Shown: positions 8,100 to 16,948 of the stretch, piece after piece
Layout: every line of letters starts with the position of its first letter
Numbering within the stretch: position 1 is the stretch's first letter
Assembly (NCBI GenBank): GCA_910586905.1
Contig: CAJUIV010000001.1
Span: 104,450-168,449, forward strand
Origin: an uncultured Christensenellaceae bacterium
Lineage (GTDB): Bacteria > Bacillota > Clostridia > Christensenellales > CAG-314
DNA: 64,000 bases
Reading direction: 5' to 3'
Notes under the pieces: model-generated
The model's database searches: none
What the model was told of the DNA's origin: nothing
Seen by the model: only the letters and a program-made list of their open reading frames with translations
Position numbers and translations under genes: made by a program

Positions 8100-9062
8100 T
8101 TAAATTTTAAAGGTAAGTTCTTCCGGTTTGTTTTCGTCGGAAATCTGAGTCGCCGCGGCAAGATACTGCGCTTGGTCTACGGACGGAATTATAACGGAAG
8201 GGTAATTTGTAGCGATGCGCATATCGCACTCTTCAAAATACTTTTCGTAAGCGGCAGTAAGCATTTTGTTGTATATTTGTTTTTGTTCTTCGGTAGGTTT
8301 TTCAAACGAATATGCGCCGTTAACTTTCCAGCTGTTGAACCATCCAGTTTTTATGGCGTTTCGTCCGCAAAGCTGCGCGCAGCGCATACACATAAGACAG
8401 TTGCCGCCGAATTTAAATTTGCCGTCCTCGATTGTTATATTGTGAGTAGGACAAATTTTTACGCATTTGTTGCAGTGTACGCAGTTCTCGTCTACTTTGT
8501 AATGTTTGCCGTTGAATCTGCCTCCCCAGTGTTCGCAGCGCATAACCCACGCTATAAAACTTCCCATAAGAACCGTATCCAAACGATGTTCTACGTTTTG
8601 CTTTATTTCCTTTACGTCCAAAGGAATAAGAAGCTTCGCGGTAGACCACATCTTGTACGCCATCGCGTCGGAGTGGCGGAATATCATATTGTACGGCATA
8701 CAGTAGTGATATTCGTTTGTAACTTCGAAGTTACGAGCTTTAAGCAGTTTAACCGTACGTAAAGAAGAAATATTGTTAAGCTTTAGCGGCTCTCCGGAAG
8801 TATTGAAAATAAACGTTTTCGTTTTGTTTTTCGCTTGGGGAAGTTTTTTACAAAAATTCAAAACGATCGACGGCGCGTTAAACGCGTGGACGGGATAGCC
8901 GATGCCGAGCATATCGAAATCGTTTACGTCGAACGTAAATTCGTTTTCCATACGGAAAAGTGTAACGTCGTCTTTATATTCCGTTTTAAATACTTCGGCA
9001 AAGCGCTCCGCCGCTTTCTGCGTGTTGCCCGTGCCGGAAAAATAACAAATCAGTATTTTCAT
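8100..9062 (-). CDS. EFR1-type flavodoxin-ferredoxin fusion protein
   Basis: The N-terminal flavodoxin-like half has the FMN phosphate loop SGTGNTQ at residues 9-15 and GIGYPVHAF at about 53-61. The second half has two 4Fe-4S cluster motifs: Cys 194/197/200/204 (CVHCNKCVKICP) and Cys 222/225/228/232 (CLMCMRCAQLCG). This layout matches EFR1 family ferrodoxins, internal electron carriers of anaerobic Firmicutes whose partners are mostly unknown. It starts 1 nt after the stop codon of the upstream SDR gene, so the two are translationally coupled and probably act in one redox pathway. Confidence 0.9.
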   Translation of the reverse strand: MKILICYFSGTGNTQKAAERFAEVFKTEYKDDVTLFRMENEFTFDVNDFDMLGIGYPVHAFNAPSIVLNFCKKLPQAKNKTKTFIFNTSGEPLKLNNISSLRTVKLLKARNFEVTNEYHYCMPYNMIFRHSDAMAYKMWSTAKLLIPLDVKEIKQNVEHRLDTVLMGSFIAWVMRCEHWGGRFNGKHYKVDENCVHCNKCVKICPTHNITIEDGKFKFGGNCLMCMRCAQLCGRNAIKTGWFNSWKVNGAYSFEKPTEEQKQIYNKMLTAAYEKYFEECDMRIATNYPSVIIPSVDQAQYLAAATQISDENKPEELTFKI

Positions 9063-9063
9063 T

Positions 9064-10596
9064 TTAACCTTTTATCTTTTCGTAGTGAGCTTGAAATTTG
9101 TCGTCGTAGTAATAAAAATTATTTTCTTCTTTGTCGTGGCTGTCGTACCAAACGTCGGCGTAGATTTTGTCTTTTTTGGCCAGACGGTCGAAGTCCCAGC
9201 AATAATCGACGTAACTTTTGTTGAACCAATGTCCCGCAAGAACGGTGGTACCCTTAGCGGAAAAATGTTCGCCGTCGGAGTTTTCCCATTGTAATAAGTC
9301 GGTTATTTCTCCCTTTTGAGTTAGCAGTTTGCCGCCGTGAAGTTCGGCGATATGTTTAAGAGTCGAGAAAGTTATTTCTTCGTCTGCGCCGTATCCTATT
9401 TTCGGAAGTACCGCGTTTTCGCGGTTTTTAAGTTCGTTATACTCGATACGGTTTCCGTTTTTGTCTTTGTTGTCTTTTAAAAGATAGAAACCGTCCCATT
9501 TTCTTCCCAACTTTTCGTATTCTTCCGTTCCGCCGAAATACGCGAGCATTTTGGCTTCGTCGTTGTGCTTGTACCAATATTTGACGCTGTTGGGGCTGCT
9601 AAATAATTTCATTATAGCCAAACGCTTTATCCATCTTTTGGGGACGATTTTTCCCGCTTTCATTATACTGTGCGTCTTTTTGAATTTTGTCCAAAAATCT
9701 GCCGTCGTTTGGCGTTGGTAGCAAAACATATCGTCTAGAACTTTGCTGTCGTAAAACCACAGTCCGTGGAAATTGCGCGTCGCGTTGAAATTCGGCTCGA
9801 AAAAGTTTTTCACGTTGCCGCCAATAATTTCGAAACCGTCGTTTAAGACGTCGTAACCGATAACGCAATTATCGATTCCTCCGCCTAAGTTAAACACTTT
9901 ACCCCAAAACTTTTGTCCGAGGCTGTTTTGGATATCCTGACGCAAAATATTTGCTATAAGCAGTCCCGAGTCTTCCGCCGTAGCCCATTCTAAGGGAGCG
10001 TTAAAGCATGTGTGGAACATAAGTCCGTCGCTCATATTATCGCTTAGCATATTTTCGTGAAGCATTGCCGTTTGGCGGATTACGGCTTTTGTTTTTACGC
10101 CGCTTTCGAGTACTTTAAACTCTCCGCGCATTTTTGTTAACGAATACAAATCAAACGGGCTTATAAGCAAAGGGTCGCCCACTCTGCCCCACATATGTTT
10201 TTCGTTACGGTTTCCGTACAAAGCCATCGTGGAGATATGGATAAGTTTAGGCTGAGGTTCTGCGCGCTCGATAACGTCCAACAATACGCCCACGCCTTTT
10301 TCGTTGCATTCAATCGCAAGTTCCGGGTGCTGGTCTGAGTGAGGAGGAATAACCGCTGCCATATTGACTACGTATTCCACTCCTTCTACAAGGCGCTCGC
10401 ACGCGGCTTTATCCGCAATGCTGCCGAATATTATTTCTATACGGTTTTTATCTTTTTTGTGTAAGCGTTTAATTTGTTTTACCCGTTTGTCGTTGGGAAG
10501 AATAAGAAGTTTATATTCCGTATCGGGTATTTTAAGGCATTCGTTCAGCGCCTGTTTGCCCATGTTACCCGTAACTCCCGTAAGAGCTATTTTCAT
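9064..10596 (-). CDS. Extended SDR NAD(P)-dependent epimerase/dehydratase with long C-terminal domain
   Basis: The N-terminus has the Rossmann motif TGVTGNMGK at residues 7-15 and the active-site pair Tyr-x-x-x-Lys in DLYSLTKMRGE, with an upstream STMALYG serine, as in extended SDRs acting on nucleotide sugars or related alcohols. The frame opens at 10656, but the ATG at 10596 has AAGGAG 10 nt upstream, giving 510 residues. That is about 180 longer than a plain epimerase. The extra C-terminal part (rich in W, Y, K and D; ends NNFYYYDDKFQAHYEKIKG) is not recognised. First gene of a two-gene operon with the EFR1 protein. Confidence 0.85.
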   Translation of the reverse strand: MKIALTGVTGNMGKQALNECLKIPDTEYKLLILPNDKRVKQIKRLHKKDKNRIEIIFGSIADKAACERLVEGVEYVVNMAAVIPPHSDQHPELAIECNEKGVGVLLDVIERAEPQPKLIHISTMALYGNRNEKHMWGRVGDPLLISPFDLYSLTKMRGEFKVLESGVKTKAVIRQTAMLHENMLSDNMSDGLMFHTCFNAPLEWATAEDSGLLIANILRQDIQNSLGQKFWGKVFNLGGGIDNCVIGYDVLNDGFEIIGGNVKNFFEPNFNATRNFHGLWFYDSKVLDDMFCYQRQTTADFWTKFKKTHSIMKAGKIVPKRWIKRLAIMKLFSSPNSVKYWYKHNDEAKMLAYFGGTEEYEKLGRKWDGFYLLKDNKDKNGNRIEYNELKNRENAVLPKIGYGADEEITFSTLKHIAELHGGKLLTQKGEITDLLQWENSDGEHFSAKGTTVLAGHWFNKSYVDYCWDFDRLAKKDKIYADVWYDSHDKEENNFYYYDDKFQAHYEKIKG

Positions 10597-10682
10597 CGGT
10601 TCGTTTCTCCTTTTGATAGTATGCGGTAAAAAAACGGTTTTTTTGCGTTTTTTCATCTACCGCAAAATACCCATAATAATTC

Positions 10683-10711
10683 ATTATACAATTATTTTAA
10701 GTTTAAATCAA
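10683..10711 (-). promoter_or_regulatory. Promoter of the SDR-EFR1 operon
   Basis: On the minus strand TTGATT (10711-10706), 17 nt, consensus TATAAT (10688-10683), about 87 nt before the SDR start. The rest of 10712-10984 shows no gene. Confidence 0.6.
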
Positions 10712-10984
10712 GACAAACTCGACACAAACCTACCATAAAAAGATAAAATTTAAGTAAACTGCGTAGCTTAAAGAAAAAATCATAAAAAATAAATACGGTA
10801 GCCAGTGTTCTTAAATAATCCGTAACCCCCGTTTCTATATGCAGAAATACAGTATAAAACAATTTATCCAGACACGCTAAACGAGCGCTTTGCCTAGACG
10901 CCCTTCTCAGCCGAAACGAGAAAAAATGATTTGCTTAAGAAATCTGTTGTTAGTTCGTTATTTAAGCGGTGAGTTTTGATTCGT

Positions 10985-11251
10985 TTATTTTTTTATCTCG
11001 CCGTTTACAGTGTTTTCGGTTATTTTTATATCTCGGTTGAATTGGTCTAGACAAAGTATTTTGTTGGCGTCTAAATCCAGTACGGCGCATATGTTTGCAA
11101 AAGTTTCGATAGACGGCATAGAGCGTCCCGAAAAGTATTGCGAAATCGACGGCTGTATTTTCCCTGAATTATTCGCTGATTCCGTCTGCGGCATTCCGCT
11201 CTCTTTTATTGCCTTGTTTAATCGTTCTCGAATTTGATTTTTCTTTATCAT
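10985..11251 (-). CDS. Small XRE-family HTH regulator
   Basis: An 88-residue protein whose C-terminal half, SISQYFSGRSMPSIETFANI, is the recognition-helix and following part of a Cro/C1-type HTH. The first helices are less canonical (PQTESANNSGKIQPS). A short tail after LCLDQ carries no extra domain. There is no clear Shine-Dalgarno at the ATG. The inverted repeat at 11303-11332 upstream may be its operator. It faces the remains of another XRE-type gene across 150 nt, in a region of decayed genes. Confidence 0.7.
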   Translation of the reverse strand: MIKKNQIRERLNKAIKESGMPQTESANNSGKIQPSISQYFSGRSMPSIETFANICAVLDLDANKILCLDQFNRDIKITENTVNGEIKK

Positions 11252-11302
11252 AATTCTATGTACTTCGAGTTAAAGTAATATATTAAATATATTTTATTAC
11301 AG

Positions 11303-11332
11303 TTGACAATAGAACGCTTTACTTATTGTCAA
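11303..11332. promoter_or_regulatory. Inverted repeat, candidate operator
   Basis: TTGACAAT (11303-11310) and ATTGTCAA (11325-11332) form a perfect 8-bp inverted repeat with a 14-nt spacer, between the XRE gene and the divergent XRE remnant. The arms resemble -35 boxes, so it may be a divergent promoter or a repressor site. Confidence 0.45.
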
Positions 11333-11402
11333 TAACAATAATTATTTTATATTGGCAGACTCCATTTGACTTTATTGCAATACAGTCAGAGGAACACCGC
11401 AA

Positions 11403-11707
11403 ATGAAAAAGAACTCTTTAATAACAGATATGTTCGAGATAAGGAAAGAGAATATTATCAATATTTCGGATTCTTTTATATTTACAGAACGGATTGAATA
11501 TACCCATTGACGATGTATTAGAAGAAAACGTAAGTAGGTATAACTTTACCGAAACACAAAAAAAGTTAGTAAATCAATGTTTAAGCTTGAACGAAGACGA
11601 GTCTAAGATGTTACTTGCAATGTAAAAGCTTTAAAGGAGAAAAGGTATTAGATGAGTTGTTCATAGAGCTGACAGAGTTTTACAATACCCCGTCAGGTTT
11701 TTTTTAA
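11403..11707 (+). pseudogene. Remnant of an XRE-type regulator with frameshifts
   Basis: ATG AAAAAGAAC at 11403 opens a frame that stops after 35 codons. An overlapping frame then encodes YLQNGLNIPIDDVLEENV and RYNFTETQKKLVNQCL up to a stop at 11625, the usual sequence after an HTH domain in Clostridial XRE regulators. A further frame from about 11640 encodes VLDELFIELTEFYNTPSGFF and stops at 11707. The pieces read as one regulator broken by at least two frame changes. Low-similarity homology is judged by eye only. Confidence 0.45.
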
Positions 11708-11723
11708 AGTGCGTATTAAAGGC

Positions 11724-11752
11724 TTGTTTTATTTCGGTTTAAAATGTATAAT
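11724..11752 (+). promoter_or_regulatory. Promoter of the Ig-like surface protein gene
   Basis: TTGTTT (11724-11729), 17 nt, consensus TATAAT (11747-11752). The ATG at 11744 lies across the -10 box, so the protein must start later. Confidence 0.65.
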
Positions 11753-11785
11753 AAAAGCGGAAAATCGAACGGGGGTGGGAGCGCT

Positions 11786-13486
11786 GTGAACAGAAGACAA
11801 ATATCGGCTGTTTTTATTTTGATATTTTGTTTCGCTTTTACAAGCTTTTTCGGTAAAAGTACGGGGCAAAGGTATTTAAGTAAAGCCGAAAACGGTATCG
11901 GAAAAATTACGGCTGGCATTGACGACGCGGATAACGTAGCGGACACAATCGAAGTTCAATCGGTAAACGACGTTGTTTCCCGCGCTAACGAGACGGTAAC
12001 TATGCGCGACATTGCGGATTTTTTGCAAGATAAAAAAGCGCACTACCCTTTGTCTGACGAATTTATCGAAAGGTATCAGCAAACGAGCGGCGGATATCTC
12101 GACTACGCCAAACAGACGGGAATCGAGGTAGACAAGCAAAAACACGAACCGAATCAAAAATGGCATTTCTTCGACTCTTGGCTGTACCGCAGTATTGACG
12201 ACGGCTCGATTACCTGGGAAGCCGGCGCGAAAACCAGAGTATACACGGGGCTTTTGTGTCCGGAATTGCTGCTTTGGATTTACGAAGCGTGCGGAGTTGA
12301 TCCAGTAAAAGTAAAAGCAGCCAAGGAAGTTGCGGAGCAAGGTAAATCCGCCAAAACGAACGTTTCCACAATCGCTAAGAATATGAGAGCTTGCGTACCT
12401 TGGGAAGATTTGGAAAACGCGATTTTAAACAGAGAAAGCATTGCGCCTGAAAAATTAAGTGCGCTTACCGACGAAGCTTTGCTGGTGGCTGGCAATCAAA
12501 AAGATTTAAACGATATCGTTAAACTGAAATTCGAACCGGAAAATACGACGAATAAAAGGGTCGTTTGGTCGTGCGAGGAAAACGGCGCGTTTACGTTGAA
12601 CGGTTCGAAAATTACGGCTATAAAGGCCGGCAGCGCCGCGGTTACTGCGACAAGTGCCGAAGATCCGTCTTTATCCGTAAACGTAACGGTTACCGTGCGC
12701 GAACCGAATCGGTATTCGGTTTCCGTTCAAGCCGGCGAAGGATATACCGTTACCGGACTTGAAAGCGAATACGCCGAAGGAAGCGAAGCGGTATTTACGG
12801 TAAACGTTACCGATTCTGCAAAAGCGGTAAAAGAAGTCAAGGCTAACGATACCGTTTTGAAATCCGCCGGAGGGACGACGTATAAATTTACTATGCCTAA
12901 CAGTCCGGTTGTTATTAGCGTCGCGTTAAAAGACAAACCGGCTTATACCAGCGCAAAGTACGAATTGTCAGGCGTAAGCACCGCGCAAATCAAAACTAAC
13001 GAAGCCGCGTTAGAAGTATTTAAATTGGTTGAAGGCGACGGAATTATCGGTAGCGTCAATCAAATAGATTATATTTACGGCGGAGGTTCGGGCGGCAGCG
13101 GCGATAACAGATGGTCATCTACGGAAATGATGAAATTCGGAACGGCAAGCGTAAACGGAAGTATAACGCTAACTTTAAATTCCGAAGTAAACCGCGTTAT
13201 AATTACGGGATACGTACACGATAATAAATGCGAAATAAGGGTCGGCGACAGCAATTCGACAGACTGGACGGACGAAGCGGGCGATAGCAAAACCGCCGTT
13301 CACGTTTGCTCCGATATGAACGTCGTAAGTAAAGAAAACGTCGACGGCAAAAACACGTCGACAATCGTTATAGATTTCGAAAGCACTGCGAGTTTAAAGA
13401 TTGCGAATATAAATTCGACGTCAAAAAAATATCAACTGTACATAACTTCTATCGAATTCGTTTTTTGTACCGATACGGCGCAATAA
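11786..13486 (+). CDS. Secreted Ig-like (BIG2) domain protein
   Basis: Start is the GTG at 11786, preceded by the ribosome site GGTGGGAG; the upstream ATG overlaps the promoter. MNRRQ plus a hydrophobic stretch ending near FTSFFGKS is a signal peptide or anchor; no lipobox is evident. An N-terminal helical region of unknown type follows. Next come a BIG2 domain (about 250-305: KRVVWSCEENGAFTLNGSKI and ITAIKAGSAAVTATS) and a repeat-type beta domain (ending KFTMPNSPVVISVAL). The C-terminal domain holds a GGGSGGSG linker and lacks LPXTG. It is followed by a second surface gene 40 nt downstream, probably in one operon. Confidence 0.8.
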   Translation: MNRRQISAVFILIFCFAFTSFFGKSTGQRYLSKAENGIGKITAGIDDADNVADTIEVQSVNDVVSRANETVTMRDIADFLQDKKAHYPLSDEFIERYQQTSGGYLDYAKQTGIEVDKQKHEPNQKWHFFDSWLYRSIDDGSITWEAGAKTRVYTGLLCPELLLWIYEACGVDPVKVKAAKEVAEQGKSAKTNVSTIAKNMRACVPWEDLENAILNRESIAPEKLSALTDEALLVAGNQKDLNDIVKLKFEPENTTNKRVVWSCEENGAFTLNGSKITAIKAGSAAVTATSAEDPSLSVNVTVTVREPNRYSVSVQAGEGYTVTGLESEYAEGSEAVFTVNVTDSAKAVKEVKANDTVLKSAGGTTYKFTMPNSPVVISVALKDKPAYTSAKYELSGVSTAQIKTNEAALEVFKLVEGDGIIGSVNQIDYIYGGGSGGSGDNRWSSTEMMKFGTASVNGSITLTLNSEVNRVIITGYVHDNKCEIRVGDSNSTDWTDEAGDSKTAVHVCSDMNVVSKENVDGKNTSTIVIDFESTASLKIANINSTSKKYQLYITSIEFVFCTDTAQ

Positions 13487-13525
13487 GACAGCGAAAGTCG
13501 AATTAAAACAAACTGTGGGGTGCTT

Positions 13526-14878
13526 ATGACGAACAAGAAAAAAACGGCGATAGTTGCTATATTGTTTTTGCTGGTAACGATTTACTCTGCGTTATTTGCC
13601 GCTTGCGTAAATACGGAAGGCAGAGAGTATACGGTTACTTGGAAAAATCACAACGGCGAAATTTTAAAAACGGAAACCGTCAAAGAGGGCGATATTCCCT
13701 CTTACGGCGGGGAAACGCCGACTAAAAGCGGCGACGGAAAGTATACTTATTTGTTTTCCGGATGGCAGCCGGCGGTAAGCGAAGTTCGCGCGGATACGAC
13801 GTACACCGCTACGTTTACGTCGAGCGAGAACAAATATACCGTAGTTTGGAAAAACTATGACGGCGCCGTTTTGGAAACGGATACCGACTTACCGTACGGT
13901 GTAAAACCTGTTTACGACGGAGCGACGCCTAAAAGGGATGCGAGCGTCGACGTAAGTTACATTTTTGCGGGATGGACTCCCGAGGTAACCGAAGTTACTG
14001 CCGACACCGTCTATACCGCGAAATTTACCGAAAGGCATAACGGCGAATTGATTGCGGGAATAGACCTTGTTTTCTCGCAAGATAACAAAACCGCAGAGTA
14101 CGGTTTGTATCCGCAAACGCGCGTAAGCGATGCGGCGTTGATTGCCGAACTTAACGGGTTGACGACGGTTTCGGCAAACGGATGGTATTTGTTTAACGGC
14201 GAATACTACGCAAAGGAAACAGCTAAAGTATACAATAACGAAAGCTATACTTTCGACGACGGAACGGTTATAGTTAACGGTAACGAATATTGGTTTAAAT
14301 GCGAACCGATAAAATGGCAGGTGTTAAGCTGCGCTGACGGAACTTACCGTTTGCTATCCTGCAAACTGTTGGACGCGCATAATTTTTACGCCGACTACGA
14401 AAACAGAACTATCGGCGGCGGCGTGGTTTACGCCAACAACTACGAACACAGCGACGTACGGAAATGGCTGAACGGCGAATTTTTTAACACTGCGTTCGCG
14501 TTAAATAATTCTTACGTACAGGAAACCGTTATCGACAACGGCGCGGACGGGAACAAATACGCTTGCAACGATACGAAAGACAAAGTTTATCTGCCGAGTT
14601 ATAAAGACTGTTTAAACGGCGGTTTCGGCTTCGACGAAGACCAAGATAACGCTTCCGTTACAAGACAATGCTTAACTACCGATTACGCCAGAGCCAGAGG
14701 CGCTTGGTATAACGTAAAAAAAGACCTGCAATACAACGGCAGTTACTGGACGCGTTCGCCGTCGGGCGAATACGGTTATTGCGCGTGGAACGTTAACTCC
14801 GGCGGATATCTAAGCGAGTACGCCGTAGACGGCGAAAGTCATTGCGTAAGGCCGTGCGTTTCTTTAGTTTTTAAATAA
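13526..14878 (+). CDS. Lipoprotein with two InlB-type repeats and a DUF6273-like domain
   Basis: The ATG at 13526 follows GTGGGG at good distance; a GTG two codons earlier is less likely. A signal peptide ends in the lipobox LFAAC. Two tandem repeats of about 65 residues follow, each starting YTV(T/V)WKN(H/Y)(N/D)G and ending with a GW-x-P-x-V-x-EV-x-A-T-YTA-x-F pattern, as in Listeria-Bacteroides (InlB B) repeats. The C-terminal 270 residues carry IKWQVLS, HSDVRKWLNGEFFN, VYLPSY and SYWTRSPS, typical of DUF6273 surface modules. It is likely exposed on the cell surface; the ligand is unknown. Confidence 0.85.
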   Translation: MTNKKKTAIVAILFLLVTIYSALFAACVNTEGREYTVTWKNHNGEILKTETVKEGDIPSYGGETPTKSGDGKYTYLFSGWQPAVSEVRADTTYTATFTSSENKYTVVWKNYDGAVLETDTDLPYGVKPVYDGATPKRDASVDVSYIFAGWTPEVTEVTADTVYTAKFTERHNGELIAGIDLVFSQDNKTAEYGLYPQTRVSDAALIAELNGLTTVSANGWYLFNGEYYAKETAKVYNNESYTFDDGTVIVNGNEYWFKCEPIKWQVLSCADGTYRLLSCKLLDAHNFYADYENRTIGGGVVYANNYEHSDVRKWLNGEFFNTAFALNNSYVQETVIDNGADGNKYACNDTKDKVYLPSYKDCLNGGFGFDEDQDNASVTRQCLTTDYARARGAWYNVKKDLQYNGSYWTRSPSGEYGYCAWNVNSGGYLSEYAVDGESHCVRPCVSLVFK

Positions 14879-14972
14879 TGTCCGTTTTGGACGCCTAAAT
14901 GCATATCGTTTGAACGAACAATGTAATGGCGTTTTCACACAAGCATAATTTGTTGTTTTACTACTGGTTTTA

Positions 14973-15013
14973 TAAAAAAGGATTCGACTTCAAAGAAATC
15001 GAATCCTTTTTAC
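14973..15013 (+). terminator. Terminator after the surface-protein operon
   Basis: AAAAAAGGATTCGA and TCGAATCCTTTTTT pair around CTTCAAAGAA. It lies about 95 nt after the DUF6273 protein stop. No gene is seen between it and 15171. Confidence 0.85.
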
Positions 15014-15171
15014 GTAAAACAAAATTGGCTGATATAGGCTATTAGGCGGAATTTTAACGTTAAAACGAATTACCGTACGTTTAAAAACTCTATTTCGGTA
15101 CGATACGCATAATTAACGGTTTTATATTTTTTGCGCAGAACGGGGTATACTCTGTGGAAGCGTTTGAAAAT

Positions 15172-15592
15172 TTATTGAAAAGGTTTTTGCCGCGGGTTGT
15201 TCGCTGCGAATAAGATAGTACCGGTTAATTTCGTTGCGGCGTAATCTTTTTCAAATTCGGCAAAAAGCGATTTTGCAACGCCTCTCAATCGGTACGTTTT
15301 AAAACGTATATCCAATCTGCGCAAGCTGTTTTGCGCCGTCTTGCACTACGACGTTGAAATGATACTTCAGCTGCCCTACTACTTTACCTTAATAAAGAGC
15401 CCAAACAATAGATTTTGTGAGTTGATAAAAAACGTCGTTTACGCGTAGCCGTACGTTGTCTTCGCCGATATTTTCCGCGACAAGTTTGTTTTTGTTATCC
15501 GCAAACGCGCTTTTTAAATAAGCGATAAATTCGTTAGTATTTTGTTCGTTTAGAAATTCAAAGGTTCTTTGGCGATTTCTCCTTATAAACAT
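15172..15592 (-). pseudogene. Decayed gene of unknown family
   Basis: A 67-codon frame from the ATG at 15592 (contains NTNEFIAYLKSAFADNKN) stops at 15389. The same frame resumes directly after the stop with GKVVGQLKYHFNVVVQDGAK. A shift of frame then gives SLRRLDIRFKTYRLRGVAKS and LFAEFEKDYAATKL up to a stop near 15172. Amino-acid composition is protein-like throughout, so this looks like one gene broken by a nonsense codon and a frameshift. I do not recognise the family. There is no Shine-Dalgarno. Confidence 0.4.
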
Positions 15593-15905
15593 CGTATTGC
15601 GTTCGATATGATGTTCCGGAGTTTTCCGTAAAAAGTTTGATTATAATAATCCGTTTAACCGCAGTTTGAATTTTCCGTTGACGGCATACTATCAAGAAGT
15701 AACTGCGTTTGAGTTGTTTAACATCTCTTTATCTCGCCTATCGTATAAGCATAATTTGCAGGCAAGTATATTTCGAATAAAAAACTTTTCGTCTGCGTCG
15801 TACGCAATCCGCGTTAGCCTACCGAGTAAGAGTAACGCAGTTATTAAACGCTTTGTTGCTCAGAGATATCCGTTACAAGGAGGAAACGGCGAATCTAAAA
15901 AAGCG
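15593..15905. other. Intergenic, no supported gene
   Basis: A 99-codon frame on the plus strand runs through here but has no ribosome site and low-complexity composition. An isolated AAGGAGG near 15880 is not followed by a start codon in range. It is probably decayed DNA. Confidence 0.4.
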
Positions 15906-15938
15906 ATAAAAAAGGGTACATTGAAAACGTACCCTTGT
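15906..15938 (-). terminator. tRNA-Pro terminator
   Basis: On the minus strand AAGGGTACG and TGTACCCTT pair around a TTTTCAA loop, followed by a T run. It ends the tRNA-Pro transcript. Confidence 0.8.
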
Positions 15939-15965
15939 AGTTGCGGCAAAAGCTCGCCGCCGTAA

Positions 15966-16041
15966 TGGTCGAAGTGACGGGATTCGAACCCATGGCCTCT
16001 TGGTCCCGAACCAAGCGCGCTACCAACTGCGCTACACCTCG
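15966..16041 (-). tRNA. tRNA-Pro (anticodon CGG)
   Basis: On the minus strand the acceptor arms CGAGGTG and CACTTCG pair with one G-U. The D arm contains AGTTGGTAG. The anticodon stem CTTGG/CCAAG encloses the loop TTCGGGA, giving anticodon CGG (proline). The T loop is GGTTCGAATCC. The 3' end ACCA is encoded in the DNA. Total length is 76 nt with CCA. Confidence 0.95.
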
Positions 16042-16190
16042 ATGAAATTCGGTTTTAAAAATCCGTTCGTTAGTTTTGCCTATTAACAGCGCCTGAGACT
16101 TTTCGGCGATGAGAGCATAGGCTCTTTCGTAATTTCCGGAACACGTAACGTTTAGACTAAGACTTGTTCTAAACTGTCGTACGCTTAGAT

Positions 16191-16219
16191 ATTATACTAA
16201 ACTTTACGTAAATATGCAA
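16191..16219 (-). promoter_or_regulatory. Promoter for tRNA-Pro
   Basis: On the minus strand TTGCAT (16219-16214), 17 nt, consensus TATAAT (16196-16191). The start point would be about 143 nt before the tRNA, so a 5' leader is removed. No gene is seen between 16220 and 16799. Confidence 0.65.
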
Positions 16220-16799
16220 CAGTTTTGTTTAATTATATATTTTGCGATTAACTTAAGATAGCGAAACTGCAATAAAGCGTTGGCGGAGTTTTACCGAATC
16301 AGACTATTATCGAATATATCGTATTGCGTTTTAAACGTTTTTTGAGAGAAAGTGTTTATGGCGAGAAATATAATCAAAATTTTGACGCAATTCGATTGTA
16401 ACTCAATAAGTGTAATTTCTCTGTAAACAGCTTAGCAGGAGTTTAGCGGGACTTACCTCTTTATATTGCGATATTCGTACGTAATCGAGTATATTTATTT
16501 AACCGATTTTAATTTAACGTACAGCGTTAAAAAGCAGCGTCAGGCAAAAAACCGTATTTGTGTACGGATATCCTTGCCGCAAATAAATTTTATTTATACG
16601 AGTTGCGCCTCGTAGCGGTTTGTAAAGCGATGTCGTATAGTATAGGAAAGTAATATAATATCTAATTTTAACTTCAAATAATAATTTGGACGTCGTATAG
16701 TAAACGAGCGCTGATAGTTACGATGGTTTTGATAAATATTCGAAATAGAAATTATTTCATACGGCGTAAATACGCCTACGAAAAAGTATTTTAACAGTA

Positions 16800-16880
16800 C
16801 AAAAGGCGCCGCGGCATAACGCCGACATGCGCCAATTGTACAAACAAGGAATTTGCGAGAAATCTGTTATTATGAATAAC
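16800..16880 (-). ncRNA. Candidate small RNA divergent from the XRE regulator
   Basis: The consensus minus-strand promoter at 16887-16915 predicts a start near 16880. The first ~17 nt form a hairpin TGTTATT/AATAACA. About 50 nt later a GC-rich double stem, GGCGC/GCGCC enclosing CGGC/GCCG, is followed by TTTT and could terminate the RNA at about 16800. No plausible open frame exists downstream to 16220. Alternatively the promoter once drove a gene that has since been lost. Confidence 0.35.
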
Positions 16881-16886
16881 AATATC

Positions 16887-16943
16887 ATTATACACCCGAA
16901 TTTCGAGTATGTCAACTATTTTACCCGAGATATGGGTAAAATA
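16887..16943. promoter_or_regulatory. Consensus leftward promoter with two operator-like sites
   Basis: On the minus strand TTGACA (16915-16910), exactly 17 nt, TATAAT (16892-16887) is a perfect sigma-A promoter. Its spacer contains the near-palindrome CTCGAAATTCGGG. Next to it, TATTTTACCC (16917-16926) and GGGTAAAATA (16934-16943) are perfect inverted repeats 7 nt apart, ending 5 nt before the XRE start codon. Both sites contain ACCCGA, so one protein could bind both. The XRE product is the obvious candidate. Confidence 0.65.
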
Positions 16944-16948
16944 TTTTT

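Noticed and set aside
8070..8762. 230-codon plus-strand ORF opposite the EFR1 gene
   Set aside because: Antisense shadow of a gene with clear Fe-S motifs; no ribosome site and composition rich in F, V, R and Y.
11744..11785. ATG at 11744 as the start of the Ig-like protein
   Set aside because: It overlaps the -10 box TATAAT; the GTG at 11786 has a good ribosome site and starts the signal peptide.
15131..15151. A G4-TATACT sequence that resembles the G9 promoters
   Set aside because: Only four G, no -35 box at proper distance, and no gene downstream.
15666..15965. 99-codon ORF before the tRNA-Pro terminator
   Set aside because: No Shine-Dalgarno, no motif, and its end overlaps the terminator hairpin of the tRNA.
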